64,000 nt of DNA from Anoxybacteroides rupiense (GTDB lineage: Bacteria; Bacillota; Bacilli; Bacillales; Anoxybacillaceae). How positions within the stretch are numbered: the first letter of the stretch is position 1; each line of letters starts with the position of its first letter. The translations under genes were made by a program, and so were the position numbers. The notes beneath the pieces were generated by a model. The model worked only from the letters and a program-made list of their open reading frames with translations. It ran no database searches and was not told where the DNA came from. The stretch lies in contig NZ_JACIDF010000004.1 of assembly GCF_014196195.1 (NCBI RefSeq), positions 248,001 through 312,000 on the forward strand, written 5' to 3'. This document shows, one piece after another, positions 54,772 to 63,975 of the stretch.

Positions 54772-54943
54772 GCTGCTGCCGGCGCATTTTTTCCTCTCGA
54801 ATGCGCTGCATATAAATTTCTCCTTCTTTTTCAATGAAGGCTTCATCGATTTCTCTCTCTTTAGCCGCCGTTCTCACCGTCATGTACCCGCTAAAAATAA
54901 TTCCAGAAATGACAATATAAATCCACCATGGCAAAGATAGCAC
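54761..54943 (-). CDS. yhaL: YhaL-family small sporulation protein
   Basis: A 60-residue protein with one N-terminal transmembrane helix (residues 4-22) and a charged helical tail (EREIDEAFIEKEGEIYMQRI, RRQQQ). Size, topology and place beside yhaM fit YhaL, a sporulation-associated protein of unknown function. GGGGG(AA)GA precedes the ATG. Confidence 0.82.
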   Translation of the reverse strand: MLSLPWWIYIVISGIIFSGYMTVRTAAKEREIDEAFIEKEGEIYMQRIREEKMRRQQQSL

Positions 54944-55014
54944 ATTCTTCCCCCCTATCTACTCAGCTTGTCTTATTTCCACTATATGATCCAACGATCG
55001 TTTTTATGCAAAAA

Positions 55015-55042
55015 AACAGAAGCGATCTGCTTCCGTTCTGTT
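55015..55042 (-). terminator. Terminator after yhaM
   Basis: AACAGAA and TTCTGTT with an inner AAGC/GCTT pairing; TTTTTTT follows on the minus strand. Confidence 0.75.
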
Positions 55043-55985
55043 ATTTTTGAAATGTCGGCTTATAAAATGAACGGTTGTCCAACGCAAAAATCCGTTCGGT
55101 AAACTCTCCGGGCTTCACTTTTTCCAATGCGCGATCAATCATATTCATTTTCGCATCTAAATTATCAATATAATGAAGAATCTCTGCCTCTTTCACCATT
55201 GGCGGCTTCGGACTCCCCCACTCTGCTTTTCCGTGGTGGCTCAGCACCATATGCTGCAGAATGACGACTTCCTCGCCAGCAATTCCAAGATGCTCAGCCG
55301 CCTTGCCAATTTCGCCTACCATAATCGAAATATGTCCAAGTAAGTTTCCTTCAAGCGTATAGGTCGTAGAAATAGGCCCTGATAACTCAATCACTTTACC
55401 AAGGTCGTGCAAAATGACTCCCGCGTATAGAAGATCCTGATCCAGCGATGGATAAAGGCGAGCGATCGCTTTTGCCAAATCAAGCATCGAAACAACATGA
55501 TAGGCAAGACCGGAAATAAATTCATGATGGTTTTTCGTAGCTGCCGGATACTCCAAAAATTTGCTTTCATACTTTTTGAGCAAATGCCTCGTAATGCGCT
55601 GGATATTCGGATTTTTCATTTCAAAAATATACTGCGTGAGTTTCTCCATCATTTCGTCCCGCTTCATTGGCGCAACTTCAAGAAAATCGGCGATCCGTAC
55701 CGGATCCGCTTGATTGGCCGGGCGAATATTGCGAATTTTAAGCTGTGTACGTCCCCGGTAGTTGCTAATATCTCCGAATACTTTGACAATGCTTTCCGGC
55801 ACATACACATTTTCATCTTCTGATGAAGCATCCCATAGCTTTGCCTCAATTTCGCCTGTTTTATCTTGCAAAATAAGAGTTAAAAACGGCTTCCCGTTAC
55901 TTGCGATCCCTTTGGCAACAGATTTTATCAACAAATAAACATCGACTTGTTCTCCGACTTCGTAATGAATAATCCCTTTTGCCAA
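55041..55985 (-). CDS. yhaM: 3'-5' exoribonuclease YhaM
   Basis: A 314-residue exonuclease with an N-terminal OB-fold (residues 10-95; [32 protein letters not shown]) and a C-terminal HD domain ([42 protein letters not shown]). These match YhaM, which trims RNA 3' ends and also takes part in DNA replication in Bacillus. In B. subtilis the sbcCD-like genes yhaN and yhaO follow; here yhaP follows directly. Confidence 0.93.
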   Translation of the reverse strand: MAKGIIHYEVGEQVDVYLLIKSVAKGIASNGKPFLTLILQDKTGEIEAKLWDASSEDENVYVPESIVKVFGDISNYRGRTQLKIRNIRPANQADPVRIADFLEVAPMKRDEMMEKLTQYIFEMKNPNIQRITRHLLKKYESKFLEYPAATKNHHEFISGLAYHVVSMLDLAKAIARLYPSLDQDLLYAGVILHDLGKVIELSGPISTTYTLEGNLLGHISIMVGEIGKAAEHLGIAGEEVVILQHMVLSHHGKAEWGSPKPPMVKEAEILHYIDNLDAKMNMIDRALEKVKPGEFTERIFALDNRSFYKPTFQK

Positions 55986-56048
55986 GCCATTCTCCTCCGT
56001 TTCCGTATTTGCCTATCGTCTAGTATACCATATCCAGCTTAGGCAAAA

Positions 56049-56079
56049 AATAAGACCTTGCTTAAAGCAAGATCTTATT
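56049..56079 (-). terminator. Terminator after yhaP
   Basis: AATAAGATCTTGC and GCAAGGTCTTATT with one mismatch (minus strand), running into TTTTTTGCC. Confidence 0.85.
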
Positions 56080-57313
56080 TCTTCGTTAGCTCAAGCGCTT
56101 TTTTCATATCTTTAAGCGAAGTCGATTTCCCATACATTAAAACGCCGCCACGATAAATTTTCGATCCTAAAAAAGCAAACAACACAATCGTTCCGATTAA
56201 CAACACAAGGCTCAGCGCTACTTCCCAGAAAGGGATATTCAGCATGCCGATCCGCAGAAGCATAATCATCGGTGTAAAAAACGGGATAAAGGAAGTCACC
56301 GTAATAAACGAAGTTTCAGGAGCATTCAAGCCAAACATCGCAATTAAAAAAGCGGCAATGACGAGCATGGTGACCGGCATAACGACCTGCTGCACTTCTT
56401 CCGCACGGCTGACCATAGAGCCAAGAACGGCAAATAACGTGGCATATAAAAAGTAACCGAGCAGGAAAAGGACGACAGCATAAACGAGCGTCGAAACCGG
56501 AAGATGTTCAAAGCCTAAAAGCTGCAATAGCTCTTTTCCACTGCTTTTCAAGGAGCTAAAACCAATCGCAAATAAAACCAAAAACTGTGTCAAACTGAGG
56601 AGAGCCACTCCAATAATTTTACCGAACATTTGCTGAACGGGAGGAACGCTGGAAATCAGAATTTCCATAATACGTGATGATTTCTCGGTCGAGACCTCTG
56701 AAGCGATCATCGATCCATACATAAGCACGAACATATACATGGCAAACACTAAAACATAAACAAGTCCTCTTGCTTGATTTAATTCCTCTTCCGTTTTCGC
56801 GTTTTCCTCCAACGCGATTTTTTGGAACGACACCGGCTCATACAGCTGCGTTATTTGCTCCTGCTTTAAGCCGATTTTAGCCGTCGCCATCGCCGTTTTG
56901 ATTTGCTGAAGCGCTTCTTTTACTTGATCGGATGTATCGCTATCGGCAACCGTCTTCGCATAATATACCGCTTCAGGCAACTGCTTATCATCATAAGCAA
57001 TTTTTAAAAAAGCTTCCCATTGACCGCTCTCTACCTTTTGCTTCGCCGCTTTCTCCGATCCTTGAAAGAATTCCAGGCTGATCTTTTTGTCGCCTCTTTT
57101 TTCAAGCTGCGCCTTCAACGGCTTATACATCTCCTCCGTTTGATCCATCACCGCAATCGTTTTCTTTTCATTTTTGTTAAAAAAGTCAATAATGTGGGTG
57201 ATATTCGTCACTCCAAGAATGAGCAAAGAGGTAATCGCAGTCGTAATAATAAACGATTTCGATTTCAGTTTTGTGATATACGTATGCCATAGGACAATCC
57301 AAAATTTATTCAT
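56075..57313 (-). CDS. yhaP: ABC transporter permease YhaP (NatB/ABC-2 type)
   Basis: A 412-residue ABC-2-type permease: one N-terminal helix (residues 20-40), an extracellular domain of about 150 residues, then five or six helices with the family pattern SEVSTEKSSRIMEILISSVP. NatB-like exporters of sodium or other substrates have this shape. Its start overlaps the yhaQ stop by eight bases, so the ATPase and permease are coupled. The exported substrate is unknown. Confidence 0.92.
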   Translation of the reverse strand: MNKFWIVLWHTYITKLKSKSFIITTAITSLLILGVTNITHIIDFFNKNEKKTIAVMDQTEEMYKPLKAQLEKRGDKKISLEFFQGSEKAAKQKVESGQWEAFLKIAYDDKQLPEAVYYAKTVADSDTSDQVKEALQQIKTAMATAKIGLKQEQITQLYEPVSFQKIALEENAKTEEELNQARGLVYVLVFAMYMFVLMYGSMIASEVSTEKSSRIMEILISSVPPVQQMFGKIIGVALLSLTQFLVLFAIGFSSLKSSGKELLQLLGFEHLPVSTLVYAVVLFLLGYFLYATLFAVLGSMVSRAEEVQQVVMPVTMLVIAAFLIAMFGLNAPETSFITVTSFIPFFTPMIMLLRIGMLNIPFWEVALSLVLLIGTIVLFAFLGSKIYRGGVLMYGKSTSLKDMKKALELTKK

Positions 57314-58205
57314 ATGCCGCACCTACTTTTTCAATAAAAATGTCATTCAAAGAAGGTTCCTCTAAAGCAAATTTCCGAATAAACCCTTTGTCGGCAATAT
57401 GGGCCAGGATGTGTTGGGAAACGTCTTCATTTTCCACCTGCAGATGGATTCCTTCCGCTGTTTGCTTTGCTTTCATGACTCCCGGAAAATGGCGCAGCTC
57501 ATCAAGCGGAAAATCGGCATGAATGATAATATTTTTTTTGCCAAAGGATCGCTTAATCTCTTTCAGGGCCCCGTGGACTACCGGCTTGCCGCGATGCATA
57601 ATACACAAATATTCACACAACTCCTCCACATGCTCCATGCGGTGGCTTGAAAATACGATAGTAGCGCCATTATTTTTTAAATCAAGCACCGCCTCTTTCA
57701 ACAGTTCCACATTCACAGGATCAAGGCCGCTGAACGGTTCGTCCAAAATTAACAGCTTCGGTTGATGCAAAATCGCAGCAATAAATTGAATTTTTTGCTG
57801 ATTTCCCTTTGACAATTCTTCTACTCTTTTTTCCGCATATTCAGGCACTTTAAAACGGTCGAGCCATTTTTCCATTTCTTGAATGATCGTTTGCTTATCA
57901 AGGCCGCGCAGCCTTCCTAAATAAATAAGCTGTTCCCTCACTTTTAATTTTGGATACAGGCCTCGTTCCTCCGGCAAATACCCAATTAAATGGCTTTTAG
58001 CGTATGTAATGGCTTCATCGTTCCATTGGACCGCTCCTGACGTTGGCTCAAGCAATCCTAAAATCATGCGGAATGTCGTTGTTTTACCCGCTCCATTTGC
58101 GCCAAGAAATCCAAACATCTCTCCTTCCGGAATACTTAACGTAAGGTGATCAACCGCAGTCACATTTCCAAAACGTTTCGTTACCTGCTCGAGTCGTAAG
58201 CTCAT
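57306..58205 (-). CDS. yhaQ: ABC transporter ATP-binding protein YhaQ (NatA-like)
   Basis: A 299-residue ABC ATPase: Walker A FLGANGAGKTTTFRM (about residues 34-48), signature LSKGNQQKIQF, Walker B LLILDEPFSGLDPVN, and the switch HRMEHVEEL. A C-terminal domain of about 80 residues (GKKNIIIHADFPLDELRHFP) is typical of NatA-type exporters. ATG 58205 follows GGGGGAAG; the reading 14 codons longer has no site. It drives the YhaP permease. Confidence 0.94.
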   Translation of the reverse strand: MSLRLEQVTKRFGNVTAVDHLTLSIPEGEMFGFLGANGAGKTTTFRMILGLLEPTSGAVQWNDEAITYAKSHLIGYLPEERGLYPKLKVREQLIYLGRLRGLDKQTIIQEMEKWLDRFKVPEYAEKRVEELSKGNQQKIQFIAAILHQPKLLILDEPFSGLDPVNVELLKEAVLDLKNNGATIVFSSHRMEHVEELCEYLCIMHRGKPVVHGALKEIKRSFGKKNIIIHADFPLDELRHFPGVMKAKQTAEGIHLQVENEDVSQHILAHIADKGFIRKFALEEPSLNDIFIEKVGAAYE

Positions 58206-58358
58206 CGCTACTTCCCCCAATTTTGAAATAAAAGATAAAATTTCCACATTATATTACACGTTTTATGTTATCGAAAAGTTTCACATTTGAGAAGGAAATT
58301 TTCAAAAAACAGCAAAATATTTAATGTTCATTCATTATTCAGCAAAGGAGGAGCGATC

Positions 58359-58544
58359 GTGCCGACATTTACTTTAACTGCTTTTGATAAAAATGGAGAG
58401 ACCCTATTAAACGAAACATTTGAAGCAGACAATGAAGAAGAAGCTAAAAAAATCGGCGAGCAAAAGCTGCGTGAACATAACTGTTACGATAAAACGCATC
58501 GTTGCACGACCTCAAGCGGAAAATTGATTTTGTTTCATCGTTAA
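58359..58544 (+). CDS. yhzD: YhzD-family small protein
   Basis: A 61-residue protein (MPTFTLTAFDKNGETLLNET...) matching YhzD. A GTG start at 58359 lies nine bases after AAAGGAGG; an earlier ATG in frame (58287) has no site. Mixed beta/alpha pattern, one cysteine pair candidate (NCYDKTHRC). Function unknown. A perfect terminator follows. Confidence 0.85.
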   Translation: MPTFTLTAFDKNGETLLNETFEADNEEEAKKIGEQKLREHNCYDKTHRCTTSSGKLILFHR

Positions 58545-58548
58545 TGAC

Positions 58549-58575
58549 AAAAACCCCGAAACATTCGGGGTTTTT
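58549..58575 (+). terminator. Terminator after yhzD
   Basis: AAAACCCCGAA and TTCGGGGTTTT enclose three bases; six T on the plus strand. Confidence 0.9.
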
Positions 58576-58602
58576 TCCGTTTCATACCACTGTCCATCGT
58601 GT

Positions 58603-58836
58603 TTATTTGACGTGAATCGTCACCGTCCGCCATGACGCGTTCATGTTATGGTTCGACAGCTGGGCCGATCCTATATTCCCGTTTTAACAAATCGCGCGGG
58701 CAAACGATACGTTTGTTTTGAAGTGTGTGTCCGGGCCGCAAGCGGACGGTTCTTGCCCCACAGTCGCAAATATAAACAAAAAGCGGGTTTCCGATTTTAA
58801 CGGATGCCCGCTTTCCGCCATATTTACGCAGAACGT
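58603..58836 (-). pseudogene. Possible decayed gene downstream of hemZ
   Basis: Two minus-strand frames in sequence read like protein: first VYICDCGARTVRLRPGHTLQ followed by NKRIVCPRDLLK (stop 58646), then in another frame SNHNMNASWRTVTIHVK (stop 58603). No start codon or ribosome site precedes the first. It looks like a small CxC...C protein broken by one frameshift, but no family is recognised. Confidence 0.3.
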
Positions 58837-60339
58837 TTAACGAAACAACTCGTCCATCATTTTCAGTTTTTCCTCTGTATAGTGTACAAAGTTTTCATTA
58901 TATACTTTCGGTTCTTTCGGATTAGCAAAACGGGTAATCGCTCGCGTTTTCGGGTGGACAAATTTGCTTGATGCCCCACATCCGAGACCGATAATCGATT
59001 GTTGCTCTTCCATAATCATAATGTTATAAAGGCTTTCTTGTCCCGGAAGCGCATACCCTACATTTTCTAGATTACCGAGAATATTTTTCTGGCGGTACAA
59101 ATAATAAGGTACATAGCCATGACGCTTTGTCCATGCTTCGGCGTTTTTCATCATCGTCTGAATCTCTTCACGGTCGGCCACTCTGTATTTTTCTTTGTTT
59201 TTTGTCATTTCTGACGCCCGTTTAAACGACAAAGTATGGACCGTCAATGACTCAGGCAGCAGCTTTTCTGTTTGCGCAAGTGTGTAGTTAAACTGTTCGA
59301 TTCCTTCTCCCGGAAGACCGATAATTAAATCCATGTTAATGTTGTTCATCCCCATCTGGCGCGCCAAATGAAATTTTTCCACCGTCTCTTCAACCGTATG
59401 ATGCCGGCCGATCGCTCTCAGCGTTTCCTGAATATAGGATTGCGGGTTGATGCTGATGCGGTCGATGTTCCACTTTTTAAGCACCTCCAGCTTTTCCGGA
59501 GTGATCGTATCCGGTCGTCCTGCTTCTACTGTTATTTCTCGGACGCGTTCCATATTTGGGAACGATTGATACATCTGCTCGTATAATCGATCCATTTCTT
59601 CAGCAGTTATACTGGTTGGAGTACCGCCGCCGTAATAAATGGTCGTAATATTGACGCCGCGCTCCTTTAAAAACTGTCCGACTTCTTTTATCTCATAATG
59701 GAGACCAGCTAAAAAGGCATCAACCGAGCCTTGGCGTCCATTAATCGCATAGGCTGGAAACGTGCAATACGCACACTTTGTCGGACAGAATGGGATGCCG
59801 ATATAAATGCTTACTTCATGGGCAAGGTCATATAAATCGGGGACAACGGTTAGTTGCCGATCCACAATTTTTTGCATCAGCTGAATTTTTTCTTCGGTTA
59901 TTAAATAATCTTCTCGAAGCTGGCGATGCGCTTCCGTTTGTGACAGACCTGACCGCAATTTTTGGTGCAGCAGCTTAATCGGGCGCACTCCGGTTAAAAT
60001 TCCCCATTGCTGAATCATTCCCGTATATTCTTGAAAAAGTGTTAGATAAACATGAAAAACCGCCTGTTTCCATTGTTTCAGCCGCGCTTTCTCGTCGTGG
60101 CACAAACGCAAATCTGTTTGATAATCATGCTTCCATTCATGCCCGCTGGCCGTTTCAATGAGCATCCCGTTCACGATGCCCATTTCTTCTCCATGCAGCG
60201 AAAAGGTGGCAACTATATCAGCAGCGGAAGAAGCTGGTTCAAATAATAACTCATATTCTTCAAAAAATAATCCTGTTATCACTTCAAGCGGGCGCTTAAT
60301 TTGTTCCAAGGCATGTAATCCGTAAATTTGAATGCGCAA
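58837..60339 (-). CDS. hemZ: Oxygen-independent coproporphyrinogen dehydrogenase HemZ
   Basis: A 500-residue radical SAM protein matching HemZ (YhaW). The cluster motif CPTKCAYC lies near residue 185, followed by YYGGGTPTSI and EAGRPDTITPEKL. HemZ is thought to work in heme synthesis without oxygen. A TTG start at 60339 (MRIQIYG) follows AAAGGTG by six bases and aligns with the family start; the GTG at 60348 abuts that site. It adds to the hemEHY genes 16 kb away. Confidence 0.92.
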   Translation of the reverse strand: MRIQIYGLHALEQIKRPLEVITGLFFEEYELLFEPASSAADIVATFSLHGEEMGIVNGMLIETASGHEWKHDYQTDLRLCHDEKARLKQWKQAVFHVYLTLFQEYTGMIQQWGILTGVRPIKLLHQKLRSGLSQTEAHRQLREDYLITEEKIQLMQKIVDRQLTVVPDLYDLAHEVSIYIGIPFCPTKCAYCTFPAYAINGRQGSVDAFLAGLHYEIKEVGQFLKERGVNITTIYYGGGTPTSITAEEMDRLYEQMYQSFPNMERVREITVEAGRPDTITPEKLEVLKKWNIDRISINPQSYIQETLRAIGRHHTVEETVEKFHLARQMGMNNINMDLIIGLPGEGIEQFNYTLAQTEKLLPESLTVHTLSFKRASEMTKNKEKYRVADREEIQTMMKNAEAWTKRHGYVPYYLYRQKNILGNLENVGYALPGQESLYNIMIMEEQQSIIGLGCGASSKFVHPKTRAITRFANPKEPKVYNENFVHYTEEKLKMMDELFR

Positions 60340-60430
60340 TGATATCACCTTTCTACGTCAAACTTATTTAAGTGTACAGAAGGCCGTTTATGCTCGTCAA
60401 GTGACGATTATTTCCGAACATCATAAAAGG

Positions 60431-60451
60431 CTGAGATTTCATCTCAGCCCC
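60431..60451 (-). terminator. Terminator after yhaX
   Basis: GGCTGAGAT and ATCTCAGCC enclose three bases; TTTTATG follows on the minus strand. Confidence 0.82.
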
Positions 60452-60454
60452 CTT

Positions 60455-61321
60455 TCATCGCTTCATTTTCAATTTATGCAAAAACTCTGGACGCTGCTGC
60501 TTGCGAAAATGCTCTTTAATCATGTAAGCAACCCCGAGCTGTTCGTTAGAACGCGTAATCCAGTCCGCTGCCTTTTTGACCTCAGCAGGCGCATTTCCCA
60601 TTGCCACTCCTAATCCCGCCGCTTCAATGGCTTGAATGTCATCGATTCCATCACCAATGACAACCATTTCTTTTAATGAAATTCCTAAAACATCCCCAAG
60701 TCTTTTGAGTCCATCTAGCTTGGAGACACCGCTTGGCACAATTTCTACTTTTCCATTCGGATGTTCAATCATATCAACCGTTGGAAATTCCTGTCCTAGA
60801 AGAGAAGTCACCTCTTTTTTCTCTTTTTCATTGGCAAAATATACGTCAATTTTAGGAACAGCAATTGGATCATCGCGCAGAACATCACTTAGCGAATCAA
60901 CAAATTGAGTTGGATAAAAAAACGGATCTCCAGAAGACAGCACGGTTTTTACCACCAATTGCTTCTGAACCTTTTTACGATTTCCAAGCGAGTATCGTTC
61001 ATGCATGAGCCGAACATTGCATGAATAATTTTCCAAAATTTGCACAATATTAAATGTCCGTTCCTCTGGAATGGTCGCCTCATATAATTTCTCATTTAAC
61101 GATTTTCCGATGATCGCTCCTTGAAACGTGATAATCATCGTATTTAATTTTAACGATTTCGCTATTTTTCGCGCTGATAGCAAATTTCGCCCGGTCATTA
61201 ATGTCACATATACTCCTTTTCGTTTGACAAATTCCACTGCTTCCTTTGTTTCCTTTTGCAGACGCCCATTCTGTTTTAAAATCGTCCCATCGATATTAAG
61301 AGCAAGTAATTTATAAGACAA
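60455..61321 (-). CDS. yhaX: Cof-type HAD-superfamily protein YhaX
   Basis: A 288-residue Cof-like HAD protein matching YhaX. Motif II is LMTGRN, motif III/IV is KLDGLKRL and VVIGDGIDDIQAIEAAG, and the C2 cap fills the middle. Motif I reads LNIDGTIL, with Asn where the phosphate-accepting Asp normally stands (codon AAT), so phosphatase activity is doubtful. The same Asn is, to my memory, also present in B. subtilis YhaX. The start is TTG 61321, eight bases after GGGGG. Reported in Bacillus as sporulation-associated. Confidence 0.88.
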   Translation of the reverse strand: MSYKLLALNIDGTILKQNGRLQKETKEAVEFVKRKGVYVTLMTGRNLLSARKIAKSLKLNTMIITFQGAIIGKSLNEKLYEATIPEERTFNIVQILENYSCNVRLMHERYSLGNRKKVQKQLVVKTVLSSGDPFFYPTQFVDSLSDVLRDDPIAVPKIDVYFANEKEKKEVTSLLGQEFPTVDMIEHPNGKVEIVPSGVSKLDGLKRLGDVLGISLKEMVVIGDGIDDIQAIEAAGLGVAMGNAPAEVKKAADWITRSNEQLGVAYMIKEHFRKQQRPEFLHKLKMKR

Positions 61322-61388
61322 AGCAGCTTCCCCCTTTTCATGTTGTCACACTTGCCTATCACATAGCTATGACAAGTAGGATAAAAAA

Positions 61389-61410
61389 AGAACACTCAAT
61401 TGAGTGTTCT
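61389..61410 (-). terminator. Terminator after yheA
   Basis: A perfect 22-bp palindrome (AGAACACTCAATTGAGTG...) followed on the minus strand by TTTTTTTATCC. Confidence 0.85.
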
Positions 61411-61413
61411 CCC

Positions 61414-61767
61414 TTATTCAGCAAATGAGCGATATAATTCTTCAAGCGGTTTCATGATGATTTGGTTCATGTCGGCAATTGTCATGCTCATGCGCTGTTC
61501 AAGCGCCATAAGAGTTGATAATTTTTCATTTTGCTGTGTCAGCGCCATTGCTTTTTGTGCTTGTTCCACTTCTTCTGGAGAAATGGCCGCTCCCGTAAAC
61601 TGCTTTTCGTGTAGCTGCAGCTGCAATTGCCGGAAATGATTAAACATGCGATAGGCAGTTTCATCGCGACGCACCGCTTCATACGCCCGCTTGAGCTGCT
61701 GGAAATCCTCGCTCGTGCGAATCGCCTGCTCTAATTGTTGAGCCAGTGTATACAATGAATTGGACAT
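61414..61767 (-). CDS. yheA: YlbF/YheA-family protein YheA
   Basis: A 117-residue all-helical protein with the family pattern LAQQLEQAIRTSEDFQQLKR and FRQLQLQLHEKQ. YlbF and YmcA of this family form a complex that promotes RNase Y action and competence or sporulation; YheA itself is less studied. AGGAGG lies before the ATG. Followed by a perfect terminator. Confidence 0.9.
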   Translation of the reverse strand: MSNSLYTLAQQLEQAIRTSEDFQQLKRAYEAVRRDETAYRMFNHFRQLQLQLHEKQFTGAAISPEEVEQAQKAMALTQQNEKLSTLMALEQRMSMTIADMNQIIMKPLEELYRSFAE

Positions 61768-62029
61768 AAAATAGCCTCCTAAAGATAAAAATTACGGTTA
61801 TTCCTAAACATATGCGCTCCTAAAAAACAATATGACACCAAGTGATCAAGCGAGCTCCTCAGCCCATATATAACGGATGAATGAGTGGGGCGTCCGATCC
61901 CTTGCCGAATGGATGGCAAGAAAATGAAAACATATCACTACTGTTGGGGATTCCATTCATTTGCTAAAAAACAAACTGATAGGGCTTAACGTCAGCTTTT
62001 TTGCTTCTTCCTAATATTAACGCGACCTG

Positions 62030-63163
62030 CTAAAACCACAATCCGACAATCGCTTGAAAGATTCCGATGATTCCTCCCAAGAGCGCTCCTAAATACGTAA
62101 TCATCTTAAATTCGCGCTGTGAAATTAACAGAATCATTTGCTCAAGACGTTCAACAGGAAATTTTTCCACTTCTTTACGAACAATATCAGCGACTTGCAA
62201 GCGTTCGATAAGCGCTTCTACTTGACCAATAATCCATTGCCGCGCTTTCTCTATTGACTTTGGAATCCATTCATTGATAATAGGCTCACGATACATAGCT
62301 GCAAGATCTGCTACTTTTTTCTCCCATATTTCATTTTGATGAATGGCTTTTATCACCCAATTGCGCAGCGACTGCTGAATCCGTTCTTTCCCAATAAAAG
62401 CTTCCGCCTCTGCAACAGAAGCGGCGGACCATTTGTGCCACTCATCCAATAAAAGCTGGGCTAGCATTTGTCTTGTCCCTTGATGTTTAAGAAATTTAAT
62501 CACTTCTGGCTGGACTTTGTCAACAAGATTTACATTACCTAGAAACATTTGCAGCATGTTTCCCAACATGCCGCGACCAATAAAAAATTCGTCAATCATT
62601 TGGGCAATCCGTTGTTTTCCATCCTCACTTTGAAAATAGCTGAGCGCCCGATCTGCGATATAATCAGCAAAAGCACTTACCCTTTTCTCTACTTGAACGC
62701 GCACCTCAGCTGGCAGGACATCATAAATCCTTTTATTTCTTAAAGGAGCTAGTGAGCTTTCATACGTATCTTCGAGCCATTGTGCTATTTTGGCATCAAT
62801 CCATTCTTTCGGGGCTCTCATGCCAAGCTGGCGAAGCAGCCCGTCCACTGTTTGCTCGCTGCTCAGCCAACGATCGGCCAACTGTTGTCCCCATTGAATC
62901 ACACCGTCTATCAGTTCAGCCTCCATCAACTTGCGGCGAATTCCTTCCGCTGTCAACAGATGCTCTACTACCATTTTCCCTAACTGATGCGCCAGTTCTT
63001 CACGCCGCTTTGGGATTAACCCTGGTGTAAAAGGAAGGCGTTTTCCATAGACATAAATCGGCTTATACGGACGAAATAGCATTTTTATCGCTAGCGCGTT
63101 AGTGACTCCTCCGATAATCGCACCAGCAGCAACCATAAACAGCACATACAAAACGGTTTCCAT
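62030..63163 (-). CDS. yheB: DUF445 membrane protein YheB
   Basis: A 377-residue protein with an N-terminal helix (residues 3-28), a conserved segment after it ([36 protein letters not shown]) and a C-terminal helix [19 protein letters not shown]; the long middle is helical. This is the DUF445/YheB pattern. Function unknown; some DUF445 proteins are linked to sporulation. GAGGAAGGAAG precedes the start. Confidence 0.9.
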   Translation of the reverse strand: METVLYVLFMVAAGAIIGGVTNALAIKMLFRPYKPIYVYGKRLPFTPGLIPKRREELAHQLGKMVVEHLLTAEGIRRKLMEAELIDGVIQWGQQLADRWLSSEQTVDGLLRQLGMRAPKEWIDAKIAQWLEDTYESSLAPLRNKRIYDVLPAEVRVQVEKRVSAFADYIADRALSYFQSEDGKQRIAQMIDEFFIGRGMLGNMLQMFLGNVNLVDKVQPEVIKFLKHQGTRQMLAQLLLDEWHKWSAASVAEAEAFIGKERIQQSLRNWVIKAIHQNEIWEKKVADLAAMYREPIINEWIPKSIEKARQWIIGQVEALIERLQVADIVRKEVEKFPVERLEQMILLISQREFKMITYLGALLGGIIGIFQAIVGLWF

Positions 63164-63284
63164 CTTCCTTCCTCCGCTCTGATGTTTACTTATTTGCCTA
63201 ATGTCTCATTATATCGTTTGTTCGGTGAAAGCGCAAATAGGTGACAACGGAGGAAAAGATGGTCGATCATTTCTTGCACCAGCT

Positions 63285-63695
63285 TTATATAAGCTGTGCT
63301 TGTTCTCTCTCTTTCTGCATCCACTGAAAAAAACAACGGCTATGTTCCAATGAATGCGTTAGCGCTTGCTCTGCCGCATATTTCGGTGCTTTCGCGAGCT
63401 GAGTGTACATGCGATAATACAGCATGTTTTTTTCTATCTCATGAAAAAACAAAGCTGCCACCATTTCTTCAACGTGCTGCACAGCTTGACCTTTATCATT
63501 TAAGGCTCTTTCATACGGAATTCCTCTTGATACCATAAATAAATATTTCCATATTTCATGCTGTTTTTGTTCTTTCGCGATATATGAAGTCAGCCATGAC
63601 TGCCATTGTTCATCACATAGTTTCTCTAACAATTGCTCCGCTAATTGCCATGTCACAAATGTAGCGCGAATCGCTTGTTCTAGCATATCCAACAT
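63285..63695 (-). CDS. Helical protein of unknown function
   Basis: A 136-residue helical protein, rich in Trp, Gln, His and Glu, with EQKQHEIWKYLFMVSRGIPY and ALFFHEIEKNMLYYRMY. The spaced Glu and His residues faintly recall a ferritin-like four-helix bundle, but I do not recognise a family. ATG 63695 follows AGGAGGG; the frame opens nine codons earlier without a better site. Confidence 0.7.
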   Translation of the reverse strand: MLDMLEQAIRATFVTWQLAEQLLEKLCDEQWQSWLTSYIAKEQKQHEIWKYLFMVSRGIPYERALNDKGQAVQHVEEMVAALFFHEIEKNMLYYRMYTQLAKAPKYAAEQALTHSLEHSRCFFQWMQKEREQAQLI

Positions 63696-63795
63696 ATTTT
63701 CCCTCCTACTATGCTTGTCCATTTGCCTTCATATATATGAATGAAGGAGTTTATATATGACAAAATAAACTTAACAAGCAAAGGAGGGTGGGAAG

Positions 63796-63975
63796 ATGGA
63801 TCACAAGCATCAAAAAGATTCCTGTCACGAAGGACGCGATAAATATTACATGGACATTGATCGCATGATTAATGAAGGAATGGCAGGAGGTTACGTACAT
63901 GCGCGCCATGAAGCAACAAATATTGAAGAAGCACATGAGCTAATAGAAGAAGAACCGCCACATGAAATAAGCTAA
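63796..63975 (+). CDS. Small acidic protein of unknown function
   Basis: A 59-residue, His- and Glu-rich protein, MDHKHQKDSCHEGRDKYYMD..., with one cysteine. A strong AAAGGAGGGTGG precedes the ATG. Possibly metal-binding from its composition; no family recognised. Confidence 0.7.
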   Translation: MDHKHQKDSCHEGRDKYYMDIDRMINEGMAGGYVHARHEATNIEEAHELIEEEPPHEIS

